64,000 nt of DNA, taken from contig NZ_JACJJL010000013.1 of the NCBI RefSeq assembly GCF_016899955.1, positions 1 to 64,000 of the forward strand, given 5' to 3'. This DNA comes from Marseilla massiliensis. Its GTDB lineage: Bacteria; Bacteroidota; Bacteroidia; Bacteroidales; Bacteroidaceae. The notes below the pieces were generated by a model. That model searched no databases. It was not told the DNA's origin and saw only the letters and a list, made by a program, of their open reading frames with translations. Made by a program: the position numbers and the translations under genes. Position 1 is the stretch's first letter; every line of letters starts with the position of its first letter. This document shows positions 52,056-60,143 of this stretch, piece after piece.

Positions 52056-53375
52056 ATGACTAATGAAATACAACAGATACTGGATAGGCTGGGGATGGCC
52101 CGGCTAAACCAGATGCAGCTTGACACCTATCGGGAGGTGAACGGTACCGATGCCGACGTGGTGGTAGTGTCGCCAACAGGTTCGGGCAAGACGCTTGCAT
52201 ACATGCTCCCGTTGGCCGGTATGATAGATGTGTCGTCCGACGCGGTGCAGGCTGTGGTCATAGTGCCCAACCGAGAGCTGGCGTTGCAGTCGGCTGAAGT
52301 AATGGGCCGTTTCGGCCTGCACATACGTACGGTGTGCTGCTATGGCGGCCGCCCGGCCATGGACGAGCACCGCGTCATAAGGCAGGTGGCGCCCCATGTG
52401 GTGTTTGGCACACCGGGCCGCCTCAACGATCATTTTGACAAAGGCAACCTCTCGCCGTACACTGCGCGCTTCCTTGTGATTGACGAGTTTGACAAATGCC
52501 TTGAAATGGGCTTCCATAATGAGATGGCAAAGCTGCTAAAAAGGCTCTCGGGGGTGAGGAGGCGATTCCTGCTGTCGGCCACAGACGCCGACAGGATACC
52601 CGACTTCGTAAACGCGCGCCACGTGGCGAAGGTTGATTATTCCGAGGGAGGGATATCTTCGCGCGTAGAGCAGTATTGTCTCAAGAGCGCCGACAAGGAC
52701 AAGTTGGAGGCCTTGGGCAACCTGCTGTGCACGATTGGGCGGCAGAGCAGCATGGTATTCCTGAATTACCGCGACAGCGTTGAGCGCGTGGCGTCTTATT
52801 TGCGCGGCCGGGGCTTTGGCGTGAGCGCGTTCCACGGAGGATTGGAACAGCCCGAGCGTGAGGCCGCCTTGTACAGGTTTGGCAATGGGAGTGCAAATGT
52901 GCTTGTGTCAACCGACTTGGCATCGAGAGGGTTGGACATTCCCGATGTCGACAATATCATACACTACCACATGCCGCTTACCAGGGAGTCGTACATACAC
53001 AGGGTTGGCCGTACGGCCCGTTGGGATGCTACGGGAAAGTCGTTTTTCATTCTGTCGCCCGACGAGAGCTTGCCCGATTTTGTGGAAAAAGAGTGCTCAC
53101 CTATTACGTTGCCCGAGCAAATGCCCGGCGTGCCACAGCCCAAGATGGAGACATTATATATAGGGAAAGGCAAGAAAGACAAGATAAGCAAGGGAGACAT
53201 CGTCGGGTTCCTTTGCAAGAAAGGCGGATTGGACAGCAGCGCCATCGGTAGGATTGACGTCAAGGAGCGCTACTGCTATGTGGCCGTCAGCCGTGAAAAG
53301 GTGGGCCAAGTGCTCTCAATGGCCGGTGGAGAAAAGATTAAAGGCATCAAGACTATAGTCGAGGTGGTCAGGTAA
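52056..53375 (+). CDS. DEAD-box RNA helicase with DbpA-like C-terminal domain
   Basis: A 439-residue ATP-dependent RNA helicase. Motif I SPTGSGKT (39-46), motif Ia PNRELALQ, motif Ib TPGRL, motif II DEFD (143-146) in place of DEAD, motif III SAT, and motifs V-VI STDLASRGLDIP and HRVGRTAR. The last ~75 residues (YIGKGKKDKISKGDIVGFLCKKGG ... YCYVAVSREKVGQVL) resemble the DbpA RNA-recognition domain that targets 23S rRNA hairpin 92, so a role in large-subunit assembly is plausible. Confidence 0.92.
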   Translation: MTNEIQQILDRLGMARLNQMQLDTYREVNGTDADVVVVSPTGSGKTLAYMLPLAGMIDVSSDAVQAVVIVPNRELALQSAEVMGRFGLHIRTVCCYGGRPAMDEHRVIRQVAPHVVFGTPGRLNDHFDKGNLSPYTARFLVIDEFDKCLEMGFHNEMAKLLKRLSGVRRRFLLSATDADRIPDFVNARHVAKVDYSEGGISSRVEQYCLKSADKDKLEALGNLLCTIGRQSSMVFLNYRDSVERVASYLRGRGFGVSAFHGGLEQPEREAALYRFGNGSANVLVSTDLASRGLDIPDVDNIIHYHMPLTRESYIHRVGRTARWDATGKSFFILSPDESLPDFVEKECSPITLPEQMPGVPQPKMETLYIGKGKKDKISKGDIVGFLCKKGGLDSSAIGRIDVKERYCYVAVSREKVGQVLSMAGGEKIKGIKTIVEVVR

Positions 53376-53498
53376 GCCCCTGCCCGCTGCATGTTTTACC
53401 CAGGCCAGGCCGTGCGGTCTAGCCTGGGTTTGTTGTAATATATTATTACCATTCCGGCCTGTTGGCATAACAGCTTGTGCCACAATGCGTTGTGTTTC

Positions 53499-53586
53499 GG
53501 GTCATTTTATGCTGCCATACGGCCCGTTTCGTCTGCACGTTCGTGCCGTTTGGTCTATCAAAGTGGCCTGTTTGAGGATTTAAGGC
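53499..53586 (+). repeat. 22-bp repeat array F (four clear units)
   Basis: Cores at 53499 (GGGTCATTT), 53521 (GGCCCGTTT), 53543 (GTGCCGTTT) and 53565 (GGCCTGTTT), 22 bases apart; two more decayed units may precede from about 53455. It lies in the 426-base gap between the helicase gene and serC, which otherwise contains only the serC promoter. Confidence 0.75.
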
Positions 53587-53721
53587 CAGATTTTTGACAT
53601 TGTGCATAAGCACGTTGTAAATATTAATTTTTGTATGCGCACACAGTCGCTACAGCAGGGTGAGAGGTTACAAAGACACTAATAAAAAGCTCGCAGTATG
53701 TTAATATTCTTCTGAAATAAT

Positions 53722-53752
53722 TTTGCCGAATGAAATAAAAAGCGTATCTTCG
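53722..53752 (+). promoter_or_regulatory. serC-serA operon promoter
   Basis: TTTG (53722-53725), 19-base spacer, TATCTTCG (53745-53752), one base off TAnnTTTG, 49 bases before the ATG. Confidence 0.65.
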
Positions 53753-53801
53753 CACACAGATAGAAATCAAAGTAGTCATTAACTAAAAAACTATCAGCAA
53801 C

Positions 53802-54869
53802 ATGAAGAAGTACAACTTTAATGCCGGTCCGTCAATACTTCCGAGGGAAGTTATTGAGAATACAGCTAAGCAATGTCTCGATTTCAACGGCTCTGGTCTG
53901 TCGCTCATGGAGATAAGCCATAGGGCAAAGGATTTCCAGCCTGTAGTAGACGAGGCTGTAGCACTTATCAAGGAGTTGCTCCAGATACCTGAGGGCTATT
54001 CCGTTTTGTTCTTGGGCGGTGGCGCTTCATTGGAGTTCTGCATGGTGCCTTACAACTTCCTCATTAAGAAAGCTGCCTACCTCAATACAGGCACTTGGTC
54101 GAAGAAGGCCATAAAAGAGGCGAAGCTTTTCGGTGAGGTGGTCGAGGTGGCCTCGTCGGCAGAGAGTAACTTTACCTACATTCCGAAAGGTTGGTCGTGT
54201 CCTACCGACGTTGACTATCTGCACGTGACTACGAACAACACTATCTTCGGCACCGAGATACGCACAGATCTCGATGTTCCGGTGCCGATGATAGCCGATA
54301 TGTCTTCAGATATATTTAGCCGTCCGGTGGATGTAAGCAAGTATGACTGCATCTATGCCGGCGCACAGAAGAACCTGGCAATGGCCGGCGTGACACTTGT
54401 CATCGTTAAGGACGAGAAGTTGGGCCGCGCTCCGCGCCAGATACCTACAATGCTTGATTACCGTACACACGTTGAGAAGGGGTCGATGTTCAACACTCCG
54501 CCCGTGGTGCCGATATATTGCGCTCTCGAAACCCTGCGCTGGTTGAAGAACAACGGAGGCCTCGAGGCTATGGACAAGCTCGCACACGAGAGGGCAGAAA
54601 TATTGTATGGCGAGATAGACAGGAACAAGCTGTTCCGCGGAACGGTTAAGGAGGAAGACCGCTCGCTTATGAACATCTGCTTCGTTATGAACGATGAGTA
54701 TGCCGAACTCGAGAAGCCGTTCTTGGAGTATGCCATGTCAAAGGGCATGGTAGGCATCAAGGGCCACCGCAGTGTGGGCGGATTCCGTGCAAGCTGCTAC
54801 AACGCACAGACCATAGAGGGCGTCAATGCGCTTGTGCAGTGCATGAAGGAATTTGAGGCAAGCCATTGA
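53802..54869 (+). CDS. serC: Phosphoserine aminotransferase
   Basis: A 355-residue class V PLP aminotransferase converting 3-phosphohydroxypyruvate and glutamate to phosphoserine. The start [13 protein letters not shown] is the family signature; PLP Lys190 is in [12 protein letters not shown]; phosphate-binding [14 protein letters not shown] and the C-terminal [15 protein letters not shown] are present. It is followed 111 bases later by serA, completing two of the three steps of serine synthesis; serB is not in the window. A hairpin lies between the two genes. Confidence 0.97.
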   Translation: MKKYNFNAGPSILPREVIENTAKQCLDFNGSGLSLMEISHRAKDFQPVVDEAVALIKELLQIPEGYSVLFLGGGASLEFCMVPYNFLIKKAAYLNTGTWSKKAIKEAKLFGEVVEVASSAESNFTYIPKGWSCPTDVDYLHVTTNNTIFGTEIRTDLDVPVPMIADMSSDIFSRPVDVSKYDCIYAGAQKNLAMAGVTLVIVKDEKLGRAPRQIPTMLDYRTHVEKGSMFNTPPVVPIYCALETLRWLKNNGGLEAMDKLAHERAEILYGEIDRNKLFRGTVKEEDRSLMNICFVMNDEYAELEKPFLEYAMSKGMVGIKGHRSVGGFRASCYNAQTIEGVNALVQCMKEFEASH

Positions 54870-54901
54870 CTCACCGGCCCGATACGGGCAATATAAAATA
54901 T

Positions 54902-54952
54902 GTGGAGTCGCGGCAGGACATGGCATGGGATATGTGACTGTTGCGGCTCCAC
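54902..54952 (+). terminator. Hairpin between serC and serA
   Basis: Stem GTGGAGTCGC (54902-54911) / GCGGCTCCAC (54943-54952) with one G-U pair and a 31-base loop, followed by TATAGTTT. It may be a partial terminator or an mRNA-processing site tuning serA relative to serC. Confidence 0.45.
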
Positions 54953-54980
54953 TATAGTTTAATTTCAAAACACAAATGCT

Positions 54981-55898
54981 ATGAAGGTACTGGTAGCAAC
55001 AGAGAAGCCTTTTGCAGCTGAGGCAGTGAAAGGCATCAAGGAAGAAATTGAAAGTGCAGGCAACGAGTGTGTGTTGTTGGAAAAGTATGCTGACGTGTCT
55101 CAGCTGTTGGATGCTGTCAAGGATGCCGACGCTATGATTGTGCGCTCCGACAAGGTTACGCCGGCTGTAATCGATGCCGCCGGGAAATTGAAGATTGTGG
55201 TCAGGGCCGGTGCTGGTTATGATTCAATTGACACTGCATACGCCAAGCAAAAGAATATAGTGGTTGAGAACACTCCCGGACAGAACTCGAATGCTGTTGC
55301 GGAGCTTGTTTTTGGACTGTTGGTCTATGCAGTCCGCAATTTCTATAACGGGAAGTCGGGCACCGAATTGCTTGGCAAGAAGTTGGGAATACTGGCGTTT
55401 GGCAATGTCGGGCGCAACGTGGCGCGCATAGCCAAGGGCTTCGGCATGGACATTTATGCTTATGATGCCTATTGCCCCAAGTCTGCAATTGAAGACGCAG
55501 GCGTGAAGGCTGTTGACAGCCAGGAGGCGTTGTTTGAGCTGTGCGACATCGTTTCGCTCCATATCCCGGCTACGGCTGAGACAAAGGGCAGCATAAACCA
55601 TGACCTTGTAGGCAAGATGAGGAAGGGGGGCATTGTGGTCAACACAGCCCGTAAGGAAGTGATCGACGAGGCCGGATTGCTGAAACTTATGGAAGAGCGC
55701 CCCGACTTGAAGTACATTACAGACATAAAGCCAGATGCAGATGCAGACTTTGCAAAGTTTGAGGGCCGCTATTTCAGCACGCCGAAAAAGATGGGTGCCC
55801 AGACAGCCGAGGCAAACACCAATGCCGGCATCGCTGCTGCACGCCAGATAAATGCATTCTTTGCGACAGGTGACACCCGTTTCCAGGTAAATAAATAG
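54981..55898 (+). CDS. serA: D-3-phosphoglycerate dehydrogenase (short type)
   Basis: A 305-residue D-isomer-specific 2-hydroxyacid dehydrogenase catalysing the first step of serine synthesis. NAD-binding signature LGILAFGNVGRNVARIAKGFG, VRAGAGYDSIDTAYA with the active-site Arg, and VNTARKEVIDE. It ends right after the catalytic domain and has no ACT regulatory domain, so serine feedback of the classical kind is not expected. The last residues (STPKKMGAQTAEANTNAG) take the place of the usual GGxT-x-E-A motif, including the position of the catalytic His, which is not obvious here. Assignment relies partly on synteny with serC. Confidence 0.9.
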   Translation: MKVLVATEKPFAAEAVKGIKEEIESAGNECVLLEKYADVSQLLDAVKDADAMIVRSDKVTPAVIDAAGKLKIVVRAGAGYDSIDTAYAKQKNIVVENTPGQNSNAVAELVFGLLVYAVRNFYNGKSGTELLGKKLGILAFGNVGRNVARIAKGFGMDIYAYDAYCPKSAIEDAGVKAVDSQEALFELCDIVSLHIPATAETKGSINHDLVGKMRKGGIVVNTARKEVIDEAGLLKLMEERPDLKYITDIKPDADADFAKFEGRYFSTPKKMGAQTAEANTNAGIAAARQINAFFATGDTRFQVNK

Positions 55899-55905
55899 CA
55901 GGCTT

Positions 55906-57153
55906 ATGGCAACGATAAAACCATTCAGGGGATTGCGCCCTCCCAAGGAACTTGTTGAGAAAGTAGAGTCGCGTCCGTATGATGTGCTCAATTCAGAAGA
56001 GGCTAGGGCAGAGGCCGGCGACAACGCAATGAGCCTTTACCACATTATTAAGCCCGAAATCGATTTTGAACCCGGCACGAGTGAATACGACCCTCGTGTT
56101 TACAGTAAGGCCACCGAGAACTTCGAGGCATTCCAACACAACGGATGGCTTGTGCAGGACAAGGACGAGCACTATTACATCTATGCCCAGACTATGAACG
56201 GCAAGACCCAATACGGGCTTGTGGTCGGGGCTTATGTAGACGATTACCTCAACGGTGTGATAAAGAAACATGAGCTTACACGGCGTGACAAAGAGGAAGA
56301 CCGGATGAAGCATGTGCGTGCGACAAACGCCAACATGGAGCCCGTGTTCTTTGCATACCCCGACAACGAGGTGCTCGACAAACTGATAAACAGATATGCT
56401 GCCACAGAGCCGGAGTATGATTTCATTGCTCCCATCGACGGCTTCCGCCATCAGTTCTGGGTAATTAGCGACCCTGCCGACATGCAAGCCATTACGGCGG
56501 AGTTTGCCAAGATGCCGTCGTTGTATATTGCCGACGGTCATCACAGGTCGGCAGCTGCGGCATTGGTCGGTGCAGAGAAAGCTCGCCAGAATCCCAACCA
56601 CAGGGGCGATGAGGAATACAATTACTTCATGGCGGTGTGCTTCCAGGCATCGCAGCTTACCATTCTTGACTATAACCGCGTGATAAAAGACTTGAATGGT
56701 CTTACTGCAGATGAGTTCCTCAAGGCTTTGTCTGTAGATTTCGTAGTTGAAGACAAAGGCACCGACGCCTACCGTCCGTCTCGGTTGCATGAGTTTTCGC
56801 TTTACCTCGACGGCCACTGGTTCAGTCTTGTGGCCAAGCCGGGTACGTTCGACGATGCCGACCCGATAGGGGTGCTCGACGTTGACATATCAAGCCGTCT
56901 CATACTCGACAAAATACTTGGCATAAAGGATTTGAGAAGCGACAAGCGTATCGACTTTGTCGGTGGCCTGCGTGGACTCGATGAGCTGAAACGCCGTGTA
57001 GATAGCGGTGAGATGCGGATAGCGCTGGCGTTGTATCCTGTGTCAATGAAGCAGATAATGGACATTGCCGACAGTGGTAAAATAATGCCCCCGAAAGCTA
57101 CATGGTTTGAGCCAAAGCTTCGTTCGGGGCTGGTTGTACATAAATTGTCGTGA
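55906..57153 (+). CDS. DUF1015 family protein
   Basis: A 415-residue cytoplasmic protein of the DUF1015 family (opening IKPFRGLRPPKELVEKVESRPYDVL; core YIADGHHRSAAAALVGAEKA). The conserved DGHHR segment resembles HipA-like or nuclease motifs but no activity is established to my knowledge. Its position directly after serA (7 bases) recurs in Bacteroidales and some Clostridia, suggesting a link to serine metabolism. Its stop overlaps the next ATG by one base. Confidence 0.9.
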   Translation: MATIKPFRGLRPPKELVEKVESRPYDVLNSEEARAEAGDNAMSLYHIIKPEIDFEPGTSEYDPRVYSKATENFEAFQHNGWLVQDKDEHYYIYAQTMNGKTQYGLVVGAYVDDYLNGVIKKHELTRRDKEEDRMKHVRATNANMEPVFFAYPDNEVLDKLINRYAATEPEYDFIAPIDGFRHQFWVISDPADMQAITAEFAKMPSLYIADGHHRSAAAALVGAEKARQNPNHRGDEEYNYFMAVCFQASQLTILDYNRVIKDLNGLTADEFLKALSVDFVVEDKGTDAYRPSRLHEFSLYLDGHWFSLVAKPGTFDDADPIGVLDVDISSRLILDKILGIKDLRSDKRIDFVGGLRGLDELKRRVDSGEMRIALALYPVSMKQIMDIADSGKIMPPKATWFEPKLRSGLVVHKLS

Positions 57154-57743
57154 TGGTAGATGAGTATCTGACAATCGACGATGCGAAAATAGGCGAGGGA
57201 TATTACTCCGAAAAGCGGAGTAAGTTCCTCGCTTTCGCCCATCATGTGTCCGACGTTGACGAGGTCAAAGGCATCATTGAGCAATATCGGAAAAAATATT
57301 TTGATGCCCGACATGTTTGTTATGCCTATATGCTGGGTGCAGAGCGGCTGCAGTTCAGGGCCAATGACGACGGAGAGCCAAGCGGGACAGGCGGTAAGCC
57401 GATACTGGGCCAGATTAACAGCAATGAACTGACCGACGTTCTTGTTGTCGTCATCAGGTATTACGGAGGGGTGAACCTGGGAACCGGCGGACTGATAGTG
57501 GCATACCGCACGGCCGCCGCCGCCGCAATTGCAGATTCAACCATAGTTACCAGGCAGGTTGAAGAGCTGGTAAAATTCAGTTTCCCGTATGTGATGATGA
57601 ACTCGGTCATGCGCATTGTAAAAGAGATGTCGCCAAAGATAATTTCCCAGACATACGACAACACTTGCGAGATGACATTTTCCATCCGCAAGTCGGAGGC
57701 GGCGGTGCTTCGTGAAAAATTGGATAAATTATCCTTCGAATAA
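57153..57743 (+). CDS. YigZ/IMPACT family protein
   Basis: A 196-residue protein. The N-terminal UPF0029/IMPACT domain is clear (EGYYSEKRSKFLAFAHHV, FDARHVCYAYMLG, NDDGEPSGTGGKPILG, VVIRYYGGVNLGTGGLIVAY), followed by a DUF1949-like ferredoxin-fold domain. Proposed ribosome- or translation-associated factor; no enzyme activity known to me. ATG at 57153 overlaps the previous stop (TGATG), a coupled start; the GTG one codon earlier is less likely. Confidence 0.92.
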   Translation: MVDEYLTIDDAKIGEGYYSEKRSKFLAFAHHVSDVDEVKGIIEQYRKKYFDARHVCYAYMLGAERLQFRANDDGEPSGTGGKPILGQINSNELTDVLVVVIRYYGGVNLGTGGLIVAYRTAAAAAIADSTIVTRQVEELVKFSFPYVMMNSVMRIVKEMSPKIISQTYDNTCEMTFSIRKSEAAVLREKLDKLSFE

Positions 57744-57744
57744 T

Positions 57745-57775
57745 TTTGTCGTTTCAAGAAATAGTTGTATCTTTG
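57745..57775 (+). promoter_or_regulatory. Promoter of tRNA-Ser
   Basis: TTTG (57745-57748), 19-base spacer, TATCTTTG (57768-57775). It starts 2 bases after the stop of the upstream gene. Confidence 0.75.
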
Positions 57776-57790
57776 CACTCGCAAAAATGA

Positions 57791-57878
57791 GGAAGGTTGG
57801 CAGAGTGATCGAATGCGCTGGACTCGAAATCCGGTATACCCTTTCCGGGTATCGGGGGTTTGAATCCCTCACCTTCCG
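57791..57878 (+). tRNA. tRNA-Ser (anticodon CGA)
   Basis: An 88-nucleotide class II tRNA. The acceptor stem GGAAGGT (57791-57797) pairs with ACCTTCC (57871-57877), discriminator G. Anticodon loop CTCGAAA gives CGA; a long variable arm (TATACCCTTTCCGGGTATCG) is present; T-loop GGTTTGAATCC. CCA is not encoded. Confidence 0.96.
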
Positions 57879-57888
57879 CTTGGAGGAT

Positions 57889-57920
57889 AAAAGGAAGCCT
57901 GACTGAAGGCTTCCTTTTTT
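57889..57920 (+). terminator. Terminator after tRNA-Ser
   Basis: An 11-bp stem AAAAGGAAGCC (57889-57899) / GGCTTCCTTTT (57908-57918), 8-base loop, continuing TT. Confidence 0.85.
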
Positions 57921-57996
57921 GTTTTTTCACTGCAGACAGGTTTCTATTATGATATTGAGTCGTTTTGTTGGCTCACTGGATAAATCCAGGGGGCTT

Positions 57997-58210
57997 TTTA
58001 GGAGTTAAGGAGTTAGGAAGTAAAGGAGTTACGACAATAGTTTTTCTTGCTGGATTTATGAAGTTATATGGAGTTAAGGGATGTTATATGGAGTTAGTGG
58101 ACAATAGCATAGACTGCCTTCCTGCAACGCGTTCCCCATGCCCTCAGGACACCCATGTTTCCAAAACCATTGTCTTAACTCCTTTACTTCCTAACTCCTT
58201 AACTCCTAAA
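57997..58210. repeat. 35-bp perfect inverted repeat built of AGGAGTTA octamers
   Basis: Left arm 57997-58031 consists of AGGAGTTA, AGGAGTTA, GGAAGTAA, AGGAGTTA after TTT; right arm 58176-58210 is its exact reverse complement. The 144-base interior has more GGAGTTA copies (around 58068-58102), and a partial counterpart of one (ATTGTCC...TAACTCCAT) lies just outside the right arm near 58229-58255. Confidence 0.75.
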
Positions 58211-58576
58211 ACAATTCCTTGAATAATGCCATTGTCCTCTAACACCATAACTCCATGTACGCTTAAGCCCCCTATGTTTATCGGTTGTCCCGTTGATGTC
58301 TGCGTTTGTTGATGCATCAATGATGAGTTTCTTATGTTCAATCGGCAATGGCGTATGGCGGGCATGAGCTTTGCGTTTTGGCTATGTCACTATTTCACGC
58401 AACAGTCTGTGATATCCCAGAAACGAAATCCTGCTACCCCTCATTGGCTTGGCGGCAACCTGCAGGCACTCACAGCCTTTGGCTTGTTATGTGCGTTGGT
58501 ATTGCGCCGGCAACTTTACGCCTAACCCACTGTGGCGCAGTGAGTTGCCAATAACCGCTTCACCCTGCCATGAAAC

Positions 58577-58664
58577 CTGCCGTTTGGGCTTGCAATACCT
58601 GCCATATTGCAGTGCCAAACAGGCCGTTTTGCAGGGCGATATGGCATATATGGAAAGTAATGGA
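58577..58664 (+). repeat. 22-bp repeat array G (four units)
   Basis: Cores at 58577 (CTGCCGTTT), 58599 (CTGCCATAT), 58621 (AGGCCGTTT) and a decayed one at 58643 (GGCATATAT), 22 bases apart. Confidence 0.65.
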
Positions 58665-58805
58665 TGTTGCTGCCGGTTTGTGGTTGCATACCTGCACGTA
58701 TAGGCTTGTTGCTATTTTTCATTTTCAGAAAGGCACGTCTACAACAATCAATGCATTGCCTCATCATTTAATTCATTTCTTCAAAGTTTCGCCAAACTCC
58801 CGTTT

Positions 58806-58813
58806 TACTTTTG
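58806..58813 (+). promoter_or_regulatory. -7 box (TACTTTTG) of the second efflux operon
   Basis: TACTTTTG matches TAnnTTTG, 20 bases before the ATG at 58834, and rules out the much longer open frame that extends upstream through array G. Confidence 0.5.
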
Positions 58814-58833
58814 CATCAAAAACGAAAGTAGGC

Positions 58834-60129
58834 ATGAATCGATTCTTATTGTTTTTCACTTTGTCGGTTTTCAGTCTGTATTCAAGCGGACAAGATGGTG
58901 CCCATCTTCTTCTATATCGGTATATCGAAACGGCCAAGCGCAACAGTCCGTTGATAAACGATTACCGCAATAGCATAGAGATAGAGCGGGCAGAACAAGA
59001 GCGCCTTAAGGCAGTTTACCTGCATTCACAGTTGGAACTGAATGGTGATTACCTGTTTGTCCCCATCATTTCAAAAGATGGAGGACGTACGTCGTTCAAG
59101 TTCAACGCGCAAGATGCGGCAGACTATTATGGCTATGACCTTGGCGAAAGCAGCGGACATTTGCATGCCGGAGTCACATTGACGCAACCGCTTCTGGGGC
59201 GGGCGCCATACAAGGCGGCCCGCGAGCAATCACAGATAAACATGGAAACGGCACGTTACAACATTCGTTTGGAGGAGCATCTGTTAGAGCGCATGGTCAC
59301 TGAACAGTATTTGCTGTGTCTGCTCGACCAGACTCAGGCAACCTTTGCCGACTCTATCGACATGCTGCTTGAGCGCAAGGCAGAAACAGTAAGGAAGTTG
59401 GCAGACTGCGGAATGGCCAAACAGTCGGACTTGAGGCTCATCGCCATAGAGCAGAGCGCCAATGATGAGCTGCGTTGTTCATATCTGCAGTCGTTTCATG
59501 CACACTTGATGGAACTGAACACTATATGCGGCATCAGTGACACAAACGACATCTTGCTTCCAGACATAGACATTGGGCCATGCTTGCCGGCCACAGACGG
59601 TGAAAGCCTTTTTACCGAACAGTATGTTCATGACAGCCTTAACGTCGATGCGTCATGGCGTTCTTTCAACCTGAAATACAAGCCACGGCTCGATTTGTTT
59701 GTTGACGGCGGTATGCAGGCAGGCGCCTTTTCCGAGTGGTACAGGCATTTCGGCCTTAGCGCTGGGCTAACGTTGTCATGGACCATTGCCGATGGTGGTC
59801 AAAAGAAGTGGAAAAAGCGCCAGTCTGAATTGCGGCAGCATACCATCAGTACATACAAGGCGAATGCGGCTAACGAGCGCGATATGAGGTTGAAGCAGAG
59901 CCTTGCGGAGCTGGGAAGGTTCGAACGGCGCCTGGATGCGATGGCAAAGCGGATTGGAGAGTATGACGGCATACTCTCAGATTACTCGAAAGAGATGGAG
60001 GCCGGGCAGGTGTCTGTATTGGATTACATGCAGTTGCTTCATGACCGTATACAGGCTGAAAGAGACAGATTGTTGTTGCAGGCAAACAGGAAATTGATAA
60101 TAGTGACATATAATTATTGGAATCATTAA
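58834..60129 (+). CDS. TolC-family outer-membrane channel of the second efflux operon
   Basis: A 431-residue outer-membrane efflux protein: signal peptide (about 1-18, ending YSSG), then two repeats of paired long helices with beta strands (LHAGVTLTQPLLGRAPYKAA; LSAGLTLSWTIADGGQKKWKK). Glu/Arg-rich coiled regions (LEEHLLERMVTEQYLL; DAMAKRIGEYDGILSDY) are as in TolC. The in-frame extension upstream of 58834 crosses the promoter and a repeat array and is rejected. The order channel-adaptor-pump is the reverse of the 2-7 kb operon; the adaptor gene starts 14 bases downstream. Confidence 0.88.
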   Translation: MNRFLLFFTLSVFSLYSSGQDGAHLLLYRYIETAKRNSPLINDYRNSIEIERAEQERLKAVYLHSQLELNGDYLFVPIISKDGGRTSFKFNAQDAADYYGYDLGESSGHLHAGVTLTQPLLGRAPYKAAREQSQINMETARYNIRLEEHLLERMVTEQYLLCLLDQTQATFADSIDMLLERKAETVRKLADCGMAKQSDLRLIAIEQSANDELRCSYLQSFHAHLMELNTICGISDTNDILLPDIDIGPCLPATDGESLFTEQYVHDSLNVDASWRSFNLKYKPRLDLFVDGGMQAGAFSEWYRHFGLSAGLTLSWTIADGGQKKWKKRQSELRQHTISTYKANAANERDMRLKQSLAELGRFERRLDAMAKRIGEYDGILSDYSKEMEAGQVSVLDYMQLLHDRIQAERDRLLLQANRKLIIVTYNYWNH

Positions 60130-60143
60130 ATGACAGAGTCTAT

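Larger units (their letters stand above)
57921..58833. other. 0.9-kb region without genes
   Basis: No convincing reading frame. It contains the octamer-based inverted repeat (57997-58210), the 22-bp array G (58577-58664) and a TACTTTTG promoter box (58806-58813). The stretch 58211-58570 shows nothing recognisable. Confidence 0.55.

Noticed and set aside
54981..55898. serA as a truncated pseudogene because no ACT domain is present
   Set aside because: The frame is intact, ends cleanly 7 bases before the next gene, and short SerA forms are common in anaerobes.
10445..58664. Reading the 22-bp arrays as CRISPR
   Set aside because: Units are contiguous 22-mers whose cores vary, with no conserved ~30-bp repeat alternating with unique spacers, and there are no cas genes.
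58570..58833. N-terminal extension of the second TolC gene through array G
   Set aside because: It crosses a repeat array and the TACTTTTG promoter box and would hide the signal peptide that starts at 58834.
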